DNA of 64,000 nt from CAZMBI01 sp964564675 (GTDB taxonomy: Bacteria; Pseudomonadota; Alphaproteobacteria; Rickettsiales; UBA3002): positions 13,323-77,322 of the forward strand of contig CAZMBI010000010.1 in assembly GCA_964564675.1 (NCBI GenBank). Reading direction: 5' to 3'. A program made the position numbers and the translations under genes. A model generated the notes under the pieces. That model had not been told where the DNA came from, did not search any database, and saw only the letters and a program-made list of their open reading frames with translations. Positions 24,723 through 32,956 of the stretch are shown in pieces; the stretch's first letter is position 1; each line of letters begins with the position of its first letter.

Positions 24723-25709
24723 TTACACAATACCGGCACGCAGACAATCGTGAATATGCAGGATACCAACTGGCTGACGCGCGTCATTGACGACGAATAA
24801 GCAGGTGATCGCCTTGCGATTCATGATGCCAAGCGCCTCGGCGGCCAGCATACGCGGGTGGGCGGTCACCGGGTGTTCGGTCATCACCTCGCCCGCCGTT
24901 TTGTTCAGCAGGTTGCCGGCCATGTGACGGCGCAAATCGCCGTCGGTGATAATCCCCTGCAGCGCCTTGTCCTTAACCACGCCGACACAGCCGAAACGCT
25001 TGGCCGTCATCTCCAGCAGCACCGCATCCATCGTCTGCTCGGGCCCGGTCAGCGGCAATTCGTCCGCGCCGTGCATCAGGCCTTCCACATGCAAAAAGGC
25101 CTGACCAAGCTTGCCGCCGGGATGATAAATTCCGAATTCCTCACGGGTGAAGCCGCGCCGCTCCAGCAGCGCCATGGCCAGCGCGTCGCCATAGGCCAAC
25201 ATCATGATGGTCGAGGTGGTCGGCGCGCCGGTGGGCGAAGCCTCCGGCACTTCCGGCAGAACAATGGCAATATCGGCAGCCTCCACCAGCATCGATCCAC
25301 TGCGGCGCACCAACGCAATCAGCGGGATGGAAAAGCGCCGGGTGTAAGTGATGATATCATGCAGCTCGGCGGTTTCCCCGGAGTTGGACAGTAGCAACAC
25401 CGCGTCATCGCCGGTAATCATGCCCAGATCGCCGTGACTGGCCTCGCTGGGATGAACAAAATGCGCCGGTGTGCCGGTGGAGGCAAATGTCGCCGCCATT
25501 TTGCGCGCGATATGGCCGCTTTTGCCCATGCCGCTGACGATCAGCCGCCCATTCAGCCCGGCAACGGTGTGCAGGGTCTCGATAAAGCGGCCGTCAAGCG
25601 CATCGGAGACCGCCTGCAGGCCCTGCATCTCCTGCGCAATGACGGCGCGGGCACTGGCCAGCAGATTATCATCTGCGGGAGAGACTGGTTGGAAGTTGGC
25701 TAGCATCAT
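24723..25709 (-). CDS. kdsD: D-arabinose-5-phosphate isomerase
   Basis: It interconverts ribulose-5-phosphate and arabinose-5-phosphate, the first step to Kdo in LPS. The SIS domain (about 40-185) has VSGMGKSGHIARKMAATFAS and LLSNSGETAELHDII, with the catalytic region around HPSEASHGDLGMI. Two CBS repeats follow (about 205-328: RFGCVGVVKDKALQGIITDG, ACLFVVND-type end). At 328 residues it has the length of the KpsF/GutQ family. It lies directly upstream of lptC and abuts rnd. Confidence 0.95.
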   Translation of the reverse strand: MMLANFQPVSPADDNLLASARAVIAQEMQGLQAVSDALDGRFIETLHTVAGLNGRLIVSGMGKSGHIARKMAATFASTGTPAHFVHPSEASHGDLGMITGDDAVLLLSNSGETAELHDIITYTRRFSIPLIALVRRSGSMLVEAADIAIVLPEVPEASPTGAPTTSTIMMLAYGDALAMALLERRGFTREEFGIYHPGGKLGQAFLHVEGLMHGADELPLTGPEQTMDAVLLEMTAKRFGCVGVVKDKALQGIITDGDLRRHMAGNLLNKTAGEVMTEHPVTAHPRMLAAEALGIMNRKAITCLFVVNDARQPVGILHIHDCLRAGIV

Positions 25710-26324
25710 CTATACATGCGCAAAAATATCCACATCGCCCCATCCGGCCAGATCCAGCTCGGCGCGGGCCGGTAGGCAGGCAAACAGCTTATGCGCCAGC
25801 TCCGTTCTATCCTCGCGCGCCAGGCGCTCATTGAAGGCATCCCGCAACGCGTGCAGGTAGAGCACATCAGCGGCGGCATAATCGATCTGCTCGCGGCTCA
25901 GGCTCGGCGCGCCCCAGTCGGAGGATTGCTGTTGTTTGGAAATCTCCTGACCGAGCAATTCCTTGCACACATCCTTAAAGCCGTGCTTGTCGGTGTAGGT
26001 GCGCACCAGCCGCGAGGCGATTTTCGTACAATAGACCGGCGCGCACCACACACCGAGATAATGGCGGATAATAGCCAGATCGAAGCGCGCGAAATGAAAC
26101 AGCTTGGTGCGCCCGGCATCACCCAACAGGGCGGTGAGATTGGGCGCGTCATATACGCCGGGAGCAAACTGCACGAGGTGGGCGTCACCGTTGCCGTCGG
26201 AAAGCTGCACCACGCACAGCCGGTCACGCCCCGGCTGTAGCCCCATGGCCTCGCTGTCTACTGCAACATCGCCTTTCAGCTGCACATCGCCCGGCAAATC
26301 GCCGTGATGAAGGTAATTGGTCAT
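25710..26324 (-). CDS. rnd: Ribonuclease D family 3'-5' exonuclease
   Basis: A 204-residue DEDDy exonuclease domain without the HRDC domain of E. coli RNase D, the short form usual in alphaproteobacteria. Exo motifs seen are DSEAMGLQPGRDRLCVVQL (Asp-x-Glu), LFHFARFDLAIIRHYLG (second Asp) and the YxxxD in QIDYAAADVLYLHALRD. It probably trims structured RNA 3' ends. It abuts kdsD end to start, so the two are cotranscribed. Confidence 0.9.
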   Translation of the reverse strand: MTNYLHHGDLPGDVQLKGDVAVDSEAMGLQPGRDRLCVVQLSDGNGDAHLVQFAPGVYDAPNLTALLGDAGRTKLFHFARFDLAIIRHYLGVWCAPVYCTKIASRLVRTYTDKHGFKDVCKELLGQEISKQQQSSDWGAPSLSREQIDYAAADVLYLHALRDAFNERLAREDRTELAHKLFACLPARAELDLAGWGDVDIFAHV

Positions 26325-26391
26325 ATCGTTTCCTTTTTCTTAAACCCCATAGCCGTGCCGAACGCTATTGTCAAAGCGGCAATGCTCGCGC

Positions 26392-27282
26392 TTAAGCAAA
26401 ATCCTCCAGCGTAAAGCGGTAGGCCTGGTTGCAAAACTGGCAGCGGGCCTCGATGGTGCCGTCTTCGGCCATCTCCTCGCGGCTGGGCGGCGGCATGCTT
26501 TGCAGCGTCTCGGCAATCTTGGCGCGCGAGCAGCGACACGCGGCGTTGAGTTCCACCGGATCATAGACCCACACGCCGTCTTCATGAAACAGCCGGTACA
26601 ATACATCATGCAGCGGCAACTGGCTGTCGAGCAATTCGGCGTCGCTGAGCGTATTCAGCAGGGCCTGCACGCGCATCCAGGCATCGCCCGGCTGCTCGCC
26701 GATATCCTCCGGCATCCGCTCAATATAGATGCCCGAGGCGATCCACTGCGGACGCTCTTTGCCGGGTTCCTCGCGCGTACCGATGGCTACATGAAAACGT
26801 GCCTGCAGCTGCTGCGACTGCGTGAAATAATGCTGCACGGTCTCGGTGATGGAGCCGCCTTCCAGCGGCACCACCCCCTGATAACGCTGCCCGCCCTCGC
26901 CCGGATCGAGCGTGATGGCTAAACAGCCGTCTTCGAAGAGTCGGGGTAACGGCTGTCTGGGCTCATCGCTCAGCCGCTCGGCATCGAATCCCGCATAGCC
27001 GCGCAGATTGCCGCCATGGGCTGCATCCACCACCAGCAACCTTACCGGGCCCTTGCTTTGCATCTGAATGGTGAGCACGCCCTCGGTTTTGAGATTGGAT
27101 GCCAGCATGGCGGCAACGACCAGTGTTTCGGCCAGCAACTCACCAACCACCGGCGGGTAGCGGTGACGCGCCACAATGGTATCAACCGCATCTTCCAGCC
27201 GCACGATGCGCCCGCGCACCGGCGCGTCGTGAATCATGAACGGAACGAGTTGATTTTGTGGGGAATGCGCTGTATCTGCCAT
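26392..27282 (-). CDS. hslO: Redox-regulated chaperone Hsp33
   Basis: A 296-residue chaperone activated by oxidation. The C-terminal zinc site has four Cys, as CRCS in NAACRCSRAKIAETL and CQFC in EARCQFCNQAYRFTLEDF. The N-terminal domain starts VPFMIHDAPVRGRIVRLEDA. The frame runs up to a TTG at 27318, but ATG 27282 (MADTAHSPQNQ) gives the usual Hsp33 length. Confidence 0.94.
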   Translation of the reverse strand: MADTAHSPQNQLVPFMIHDAPVRGRIVRLEDAVDTIVARHRYPPVVGELLAETLVVAAMLASNLKTEGVLTIQMQSKGPVRLLVVDAAHGGNLRGYAGFDAERLSDEPRQPLPRLFEDGCLAITLDPGEGGQRYQGVVPLEGGSITETVQHYFTQSQQLQARFHVAIGTREEPGKERPQWIASGIYIERMPEDIGEQPGDAWMRVQALLNTLSDAELLDSQLPLHDVLYRLFHEDGVWVYDPVELNAACRCSRAKIAETLQSMPPPSREEMAEDGTIEARCQFCNQAYRFTLEDFA

Positions 27283-27329
27283 GGCGCTTAGGCATAGCGG
27301 CCATAGTGCGGCTGTCAACCATTCAGGCG

Positions 27330-27890
27330 CTAAAAGCGTGGCATCAACACCGCCGGATTGCGCCCACGGGCAAGGGCGGCGGCACTGGTATCCCCGCGAC
27401 CGGGCGCAATCACCCGGCTGCCGCTTTCCCCCTCTGCCTGATAGGCGGTATTGGGCAGCACTTTCACCGACTGCTCGACCGTGCCGTCGTCTTTGACATA
27501 GGGCGCTTCATTGACGAAAAACGGAGTGACTTGACCGCTCTCAAAGGCGCGCGGAGTCGCCGGCTTCACCGGCACCGCCTCAAAGGTCGTGTGGGTGACC
27601 GGGCGCATTGGAGCATGAAGGGGCGGCTCGCCCTGATAGCCGACCAGACGGTTGGTGATACCCGGCTGCGGGCGGTCATAGCAGATAATATCGCTGAGTG
27701 CGTGGTAGCAATAGCCCTCCTGCGGCAGTTGCGGCGTGTCCGGTGGCGGGTTATAACGTGTATATTCCTGTACTTTTTCCGCTGAGTTATAAATCCCGCT
27801 GCGGACATAATGCGAGGCGCGCTCGGTATTCTCCACGATGGGGGTGCACGCGCTTACTGCCAGCACTACGATAATCCAGCCATAATTCAT
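27330..27890 (-). CDS. Putative lipoprotein of unknown function
   Basis: A 186-residue protein with a short signal sequence and a lipobox VSAC at residues 12-15, so a lipid-anchored envelope protein is likely. The mature part has no domain I recognise. It is Pro-rich with scattered Tyr (YTRYNPPPDTPQLPQEG) and has a Cys pair (GYCYHALSDIICYD) that could form a disulfide. The start codon overlaps the end of the downstream-lying SDR gene, ATGA style, which suggests coupled translation from that gene. Confidence 0.7.
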   Translation of the reverse strand: MNYGWIIVVLAVSACTPIVENTERASHYVRSGIYNSAEKVQEYTRYNPPPDTPQLPQEGYCYHALSDIICYDRPQPGITNRLVGYQGEPPLHAPMRPVTHTTFEAVPVKPATPRAFESGQVTPFFVNEAPYVKDDGTVEQSVKVLPNTAYQAEGESGSRVIAPGRGDTSAAALARGRNPAVLMPRF

Positions 27891-28759
27891 TGTCTGCTCC
27901 CTTGTTCCTCGGTAAGTAATGCCGTCAGCCCGTCTTTATAGGTCGGATATGCAAGTTTCATACCTAAATCGGCTTTGAGCTTATCGTTGCGCACGCGGCG
28001 GTTGGCGGCATAAAAACTACGCATCATGGGCGACATGTCGGCCGTGGCGAACGGCTCCGGCGGCGGAGGCGGCACGCCAAGCAATTCACAGGCATAGCTT
28101 ATTACCGCCTCCGCTTCGGCGGGCAGATCATCGCAGACATTGACAATCTGATCACCCTGCCCGCTGGCCATGGCATGCAAAACGGCGGTGGCGATATCGG
28201 CCACATGTACGCGGGAAAACTGCACCCCTGAGCCGACAATCCGGCGCGCGCGGCCATCCAGCACCTGGCGGAGAGCGTTGCGCCCCGGCCCGTAAATCCC
28301 GGCCAGCCGGAAAATATGAAGCGGCACGCGCCGCCGCCCGGCCAGAAACTGCCAGTCCCGTTCCGCATCGCGGCGCGCCTGTGTGCGTGCATCATGCGGG
28401 TTGGCCGGCGTGGTTTCATCAACCCACGCACCGCCGCAATCGCCGTAAACCCCGGTGGAAGATAAATAGCCGATCCATTGCAGATTGGGCAGCGGCCAGT
28501 CGGCAATGCGCCGCAGGGCGTTCGCCTGACCGTCGCCGGGCGGCACGGAAATCAACAGATGGGTAGCCGGCTCGGCCCATACCGCCGCCGCCTGATCGGT
28601 CTGCTTCATGCGGATATCCTGCGCTTCATAGCGGGCGATCGTATCCGCATTGCGGCTCAGGCCGCTGATCTGCCAGCCTGCCGCCTGCAGCCGCGCGGCA
28701 CAATAACCGGCGCTGTAGCCCATACCGTAGATGAGGCAATGCCGTGATTGATTCTGCAT
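27887..28759 (-). CDS. NAD-dependent epimerase/dehydratase family protein (SDR)
   Basis: An extended-SDR-like protein of about 290 residues. The N-terminal dinucleotide motif is atypical (CLIYGMGYSAGYCAARLQAA). Later blocks include YLSSTGVYGDCGGAWVDE and IFRLAGIYGPGRNALRQV, both typical of the YeeZ-like group, whose substrate is unknown. The ORF extends to 28801, but ATG 28759 (MQNQSRHCLIYG) places the Rossmann strand at the usual distance from the start. It is divergent from the TPR gene at 28783. Confidence 0.82.
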   Translation of the reverse strand: MQNQSRHCLIYGMGYSAGYCAARLQAAGWQISGLSRNADTIARYEAQDIRMKQTDQAAAVWAEPATHLLISVPPGDGQANALRRIADWPLPNLQWIGYLSSTGVYGDCGGAWVDETTPANPHDARTQARRDAERDWQFLAGRRRVPLHIFRLAGIYGPGRNALRQVLDGRARRIVGSGVQFSRVHVADIATAVLHAMASGQGDQIVNVCDDLPAEAEAVISYACELLGVPPPPPEPFATADMSPMMRSFYAANRRVRNDKLKADLGMKLAYPTYKDGLTALLTEEQGSRQ

Positions 28760-28782
28760 GCGCGCCACGATACATAAGAGCG

Positions 28783-29457
28783 ATGGCGCGAACAATCTCA
28801 ATCATGCGGGTATGTTGGCTGTGCCTCGGGCTCGCCTTGCTTCCGCTTTCCCCGAGCCAGGCGATTTCTACCTCCAAAACCTATCGTGAATGCGCCGAAA
28901 AGGTGCGCAGCGATCCCCAAGCCGCGTTTGCTCAGTCGGAACAATGGGCGCGTGAAGCCAATACGCCCTCCGCGCAGCATTGCTATGCCATGGCGTTGTT
29001 CGCCCTCAAGCGTTACGGCGATGCCGCCCGACAACTGGAGAAGCTGAGCCTGATGATGGCTGACGGCAACCTGACGCTGTGGGCCAATATCCTGCGGCAG
29101 GCGGGCCGCGCGTGGGAACTGGGCGGCGACAACAAACGCGCCATCACGGTGCTTACCAAAGCCATCGCCCGCACCGCCGAGCGCGGCATCTCCGACCCGG
29201 TGATGGGACGCGTCGCCGCTGATTTGCTCACGGCGCGCGGTCGCCTGCACGGCAAAGGCGGTCGCGATTTATATGCCATTCAGGATCTGGATCATGCCCT
29301 CACCCTGCGCCCCGGTCATGAAGAGGCGCTGCTGACGCGGGCGGCCATCTTTATCGCGCGGCGCGATACGCCGCTGGCACGCGCCGATCTCAACCGGTTG
29401 CTGCAGGACACGCCCAACCACCCCGAGGCCACGCGCCTGCTGAAAAAACTCCGTTGA
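28783..29457 (+). CDS. Secreted tetratricopeptide-repeat protein
   Basis: About 224 residues with a signal peptide (MRVCWLCLGLALLPLSPSQA) and then helical TPR-like repeats: AQHCYAMALFALKRYGDAAR, AGRAWELGGDNKRAITVLTK, YAIQDLDHALTLRPGHEEAL and ARADLNRLLQDTPNHPEATR. It is probably periplasmic and binds a protein partner; nothing shows which. The open frame begins at GTG 28744, but ATG 28783 fits the signal peptide. It is convergent with ispE. Confidence 0.78.
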   Translation: MARTISIMRVCWLCLGLALLPLSPSQAISTSKTYRECAEKVRSDPQAAFAQSEQWAREANTPSAQHCYAMALFALKRYGDAARQLEKLSLMMADGNLTLWANILRQAGRAWELGGDNKRAITVLTKAIARTAERGISDPVMGRVAADLLTARGRLHGKGGRDLYAIQDLDHALTLRPGHEEALLTRAAIFIARRDTPLARADLNRLLQDTPNHPEATRLLKKLR

Positions 29458-29480
29458 GTGCAAGGTCAGTACAAACGGAC

Positions 29481-30359
29481 CTATGCCAGAGCCTGTGCCA
29501 GACGGGTCGGCATCACCCACCAGTCGGGATGGGTCTGCTCAAAGCCGTAGGCCGCCCGGGCGCAGGCATCCGCGTCATCGAACAGGCCGAAACAGGCCGA
29601 ACCGCTGCCGCACAGCCGCGCCAACCCGCAGCCGAACTGCGTTTCCATCTCCAGCAAAACCTGCATAACCTCAGCGCAACAGCTAATGGCGGCGCGTTGC
29701 AGATCGTTGCGGGTGCCGCTCAGGCTTTCGATAAACGCCTCTTCGGATGTCAAATCCAGAGCCAGTTCCGGCGTCGGCCGCGCCTCGTGGCGATAGGCGG
29801 CATAGACATCGGCGGTGGCCAGGGATTGCGGCGGCTTCACCAGCAACACCGGACACGCCGGCAGCGTTACATCCAGCGCGCTGATTTCTTCGCCAACACC
29901 CGCCATCATCGCCGGTTTGCCGACCCAGCAGACCGGCAGGTCGGCCCCCAGCGGCAACAACAGCTCAATCGCCCGCGGAATGGGCAGCATCACGCCCCAT
30001 TGCGCGCACAACAAGCGCAATACGGTGGCGGCATCGCTGGAACCGCCGCCCAAACCGGCACCGACGGGAATCTGTTTATCCAGCGTAATGGCGGCGCCTG
30101 CGTCGGTGCCGGCATATGTCTGCAAAATCCGGGCGGCGCGCATGATCAGGTTGTCCTCGCCTGCCGGCACCTCATGTGCGAACGGGCCGTCAACGGTAAG
30201 CGACAGTTCGTCCGCCGGCGTCACCGTGAGCGCATCGCCGAAATCCGTAAACGCCACCAGGCTGTCCAGCAGGTGATAGCCGTCGTCGCGGGTGCCGGTG
30301 ATATGCAAGGTCAGATTGAGTTTGGCCGGGGCGGTTGCGGTGAGCATGCCGTAAGGCAT
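29481..30359 (-). CDS. ispE: 4-diphosphocytidyl-2-C-methyl-D-erythritol kinase
   Basis: GHMP kinase of the MEP isoprenoid pathway. The substrate-binding start is TATAPAKLNLTLHITGTRDD and the ATP loop IPVGAGLGGGSSDAATVLR, with the C-terminal GSGSACFGLFDD motif. Starts are open at TTG 30383, ATG 30359 and ATG 30347; I choose 30359, which has AGAGG just upstream. It is about 292 residues long, normal for the family. It probably shares a transcript with the large TPR gene upstream (66 bases between ORF ends). Confidence 0.94.
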   Translation of the reverse strand: MPYGMLTATAPAKLNLTLHITGTRDDGYHLLDSLVAFTDFGDALTVTPADELSLTVDGPFAHEVPAGEDNLIMRAARILQTYAGTDAGAAITLDKQIPVGAGLGGGSSDAATVLRLLCAQWGVMLPIPRAIELLLPLGADLPVCWVGKPAMMAGVGEEISALDVTLPACPVLLVKPPQSLATADVYAAYRHEARPTPELALDLTSEEAFIESLSGTRNDLQRAAISCCAEVMQVLLEMETQFGCGLARLCGSGSACFGLFDDADACARAAYGFEQTHPDWWVMPTRLAQALA

Positions 30360-30448
30360 AGCCTCTTCTGCCGTCTCAGACAAGCAAATGCCAGTACGCC
30401 GCCGATGTTTTCCGCGACGACCTCCGCCGAACGTGCCGGTGCGGCGGA

Positions 30449-32305
30449 TTAATCGGTCTTCACATTCGACTGATTGAGGGAGTGGGCAGCGGCCACCGGC
30501 GCGGTCTTCGGTCCGTCCGCCTGTTTCACCAGCGCTTCAAACGGTGGCAGGCCCTGCTCCAGCTTAGCGCGGACCGCCGCTTCATCATCGGGCTCAAACT
30601 GCAGGGCACGACGCCACTGGAATTTAGCCTCGATCTGTCGGCCCACGCGCCAATAGGCATCACCGAGATGATCGTTAATGGTGGGATCCTGCGGGCTCAG
30701 TTCGGCGGCTTCTTCCAGATAGCCCACCGCTTCGTCAAACTCACCCATCACATAATGCGTCCAGCCCATTGAGTCGATGATATGCGCATCCACCGGTCGC
30801 TGCTCATAGGCCTGCTCGATGTAATCGCGCGCCTGAGACAGATGCTCGCCGCGCACCAGCCAACTATAACCTAGATAGTTCAGCACGTCCGGCTGGCCCG
30901 GCTCCAGTTCCAACGCCTGTTTAAAATCCTGCTCGGCGCGCTCCCACTGGTCGCTGCGCTCGTAACAAATCGCCCGCAAATACCACAAGCCCCAATGATA
31001 CGCCTGCACCGTATCCAGCCGGTCAATGGCACGGCTGTAAGCCTCGATAGCCGGCTCAAACTGTTTATTCGAACGGTAAATATCACCCAGTGTAATCAGC
31101 GCCTGGGTATCGTCGGCATCCGTTTCTGCCTGTTTTTTGAGCAGGTGAATTGCTTTGGCTTTCTGACCGAGCGCCTCATAATTCAACGCCTGACGTACCA
31201 GCCCGCGCCGATAAAAGACCGTACCCGGCTTGATGGACCGATACACTGCCAGCGCACCCTCATAATTTTCCATCTGCTCAAGCACATTGGCCAGCATCAG
31301 CTGCGCCGGAGGCAGATCGTCCCGCAGATAAAGCGCCAGGCGCAGATAAATCAGCGATTCACGCGTCACGTCCTCGCCGAACAACAGGCTGGCCGTGGTA
31401 AACAGCAGTTCGGCCACGCCCTGTTTGGGCGTTTCTACAACCGGGGTAATCGCCATCGGCTCGCGGTTAATATCCGGCACCTGCTTCGGCACCAGTTGCG
31501 AGGTGGGGTTGTGCTCGGCATACTGAGCATACACAGCTTTGGCTTTTTCCCGATTACCGGCGCGGAGGTGATGATTACTCAGCGCCTGCACCAGCCGATA
31601 GGGCATGGTCAGCGGATCGTCCACGGCCTTCTGATAATGCGCCAGCGCCACGTCGCGCTCACCGACCATGTCATTCATCAGCGCCACCTGATAGTGCATG
31701 AAATTCGCCATAAAGCCGGCATGGGTGGTGTTATCCCCCAACGTTACCGTTTCGCCGCCATAGGGCGCGCGGCCAAGCGCCAGCCATTTGTCCATGGCCG
31801 GGCCGATAATCTCCAGCATGCCGGGCGTGCCGGCGGCTTTGTCCAGCAAGGCGGCGGCCTTTTCATAACCTCCCTGCTTGACGGCATGGGTGATGGACAC
31901 CATCAACGCCAGCGAGTCGCTGCGTTCGCTTTGCATCACGCGTTCGGCCACCTCGGCGGCTTTTTCTGTACGTCCGGCGGCAACCAGCGTGCGCAACGCA
32001 TGCCGCAGCAGCAGAATATCATCGGGTGCGCGCTCAAGCAACGCAATCATATGCTCGGCAGAAACATCAAAGGCATTTTGGGATTCCGCAAAGCGGCTGG
32101 CCAGGTAATATCCGGTTGTGCTGGAGCCGCGATAACCGCTGTAATCGACCTCACCGGTCACCGCCGAAATCAGGCGCGGCTTCATGTCCTGCCCGTGCCC
32201 GTCTAACGAAAGGGAGACCCCAAGCCATGCCCCGGCCCCGAAACCGGCCACCGCCAGCGCCAGCACGAGACGCCAGGTACGCAAAGAATAACATGTTAGA
32301 TTCAT
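30449..32305 (-). CDS. Large tetratricopeptide-repeat protein
   Basis: A 618-residue protein with an N-terminal hydrophobic signal or anchor (LVLALAVAGFGAGAWLGVSL) and many TPR units. The clearest are at about 380-570: AKAIHLLKKQAETDADDTQA, FEPAIEAYSRAIDRLDTVQA, WERAEQDFKQALELEPGQPD, HLSQARDYIEQAYEQRPVDA and IEAKFQWRRALQFEPDDEAA. Similar proteins of this length occur next to ispE in other alphaproteobacteria, with no settled function. It is likely periplasmic. Confidence 0.8.
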   Translation of the reverse strand: MNLTCYSLRTWRLVLALAVAGFGAGAWLGVSLSLDGHGQDMKPRLISAVTGEVDYSGYRGSSTTGYYLASRFAESQNAFDVSAEHMIALLERAPDDILLLRHALRTLVAAGRTEKAAEVAERVMQSERSDSLALMVSITHAVKQGGYEKAAALLDKAAGTPGMLEIIGPAMDKWLALGRAPYGGETVTLGDNTTHAGFMANFMHYQVALMNDMVGERDVALAHYQKAVDDPLTMPYRLVQALSNHHLRAGNREKAKAVYAQYAEHNPTSQLVPKQVPDINREPMAITPVVETPKQGVAELLFTTASLLFGEDVTRESLIYLRLALYLRDDLPPAQLMLANVLEQMENYEGALAVYRSIKPGTVFYRRGLVRQALNYEALGQKAKAIHLLKKQAETDADDTQALITLGDIYRSNKQFEPAIEAYSRAIDRLDTVQAYHWGLWYLRAICYERSDQWERAEQDFKQALELEPGQPDVLNYLGYSWLVRGEHLSQARDYIEQAYEQRPVDAHIIDSMGWTHYVMGEFDEAVGYLEEAAELSPQDPTINDHLGDAYWRVGRQIEAKFQWRRALQFEPDDEAAVRAKLEQGLPPFEALVKQADGPKTAPVAAAHSLNQSNVKTD

Positions 32306-32396
32306 CGAAATAATGCTTGCCTCCTAGCATAATTTAACTAATATCCCGATGTTTTCCAACCACTATTGTGTCGTTTTTTAAACGTATGAGGATGCA

Positions 32397-32582
32397 ATGA
32401 GCAGTAAGAATAATCCCGAAATGCGCGGCAAGCTAACGGAATTGCGTAAATTTAATGGCAAAGTCGTGAAACCGGTGCTGTATATCAATGGCAGCAAACG
32501 CTACATGGCCGGCATGTTTGAGGACGGGGAATTCGCCATTGACCCGCGGTCGGGCTTTCCGGTACCTTACAAACAAATTTAG
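32397..32582 (+). CDS. Small conserved-looking protein of unknown function
   Basis: 61 residues, basic N-terminus (MSSKNNPEMRGKLTELRKFN) and a strand-rich middle (GKVVKPVLYINGSKRYMAGM, FEDGEFAIDPRSGFPVPY) that looks like a small beta-barrel or SH3-like fold. ATGAGGATGCA precedes the ATG, giving a good GAGG ribosome site. No family recognised. The stop codon overlaps the GTG start of the next gene. Confidence 0.65.
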   Translation: MSSKNNPEMRGKLTELRKFNGKVVKPVLYINGSKRYMAGMFEDGEFAIDPRSGFPVPYKQI

Positions 32583-32800
32583 TGGATTTTGATTTTAAAC
32601 GATTTATTGCCATTTTTCTGGCCATATCGCTGCTTTCCACCTGTCACGGGAAACCGCGCCCCGAAGGCCGGTGGGAACGCGTGTGGACGAAGTTCGATCA
32701 TTATACCGACGACGACTCGCAAGAAAAAGAACCGGGCCTGCCGCTGGAGCCGGGCAGGCCTTGTGTCAGTTCCGAAGTGGGCGAACCCGGTTGTGATTAA
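32582..32800 (+). CDS. Short putative lipoprotein
   Basis: 72 residues read from GTG 32582, which overlaps the previous stop codon (TAGTG), so coupled translation is likely. A hydrophobic segment FIAIFLAISLLSTC ends in a lipobox-like LSTC, although Thr at -1 is not ideal. The remainder is charged (WERVWTKFDHYTDDDSQEKE) with two Cys at the end that could pair. No function can be given. Confidence 0.5.
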   Translation: MDFDFKRFIAIFLAISLLSTCHGKPRPEGRWERVWTKFDHYTDDDSQEKEPGLPLEPGRPCVSSEVGEPGCD

Positions 32801-32956
32801 TCCTGTTTACCAGCGGGCCAGGCGCGCCTGTTAAAGACACGGCGCACGTTCCGGCTGTGTTGACCTGTCCCCAGCCCGCCGATCGATTGACGACACACCC
32901 CGAAACAGCTATGTTGCTATGCATCTAAAATAATAACATCTTGTCTGGGAGTACTT

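Noticed and set aside
29454..30452. 332-residue open frame on the plus strand
   Set aside because: Antisense to ispE, which has clear GHMP kinase motifs.
30995..32206. 403-residue open frame on the plus strand
   Set aside because: Antisense shadow of the large TPR gene; His/Arg/Gln-rich with no domain pattern.
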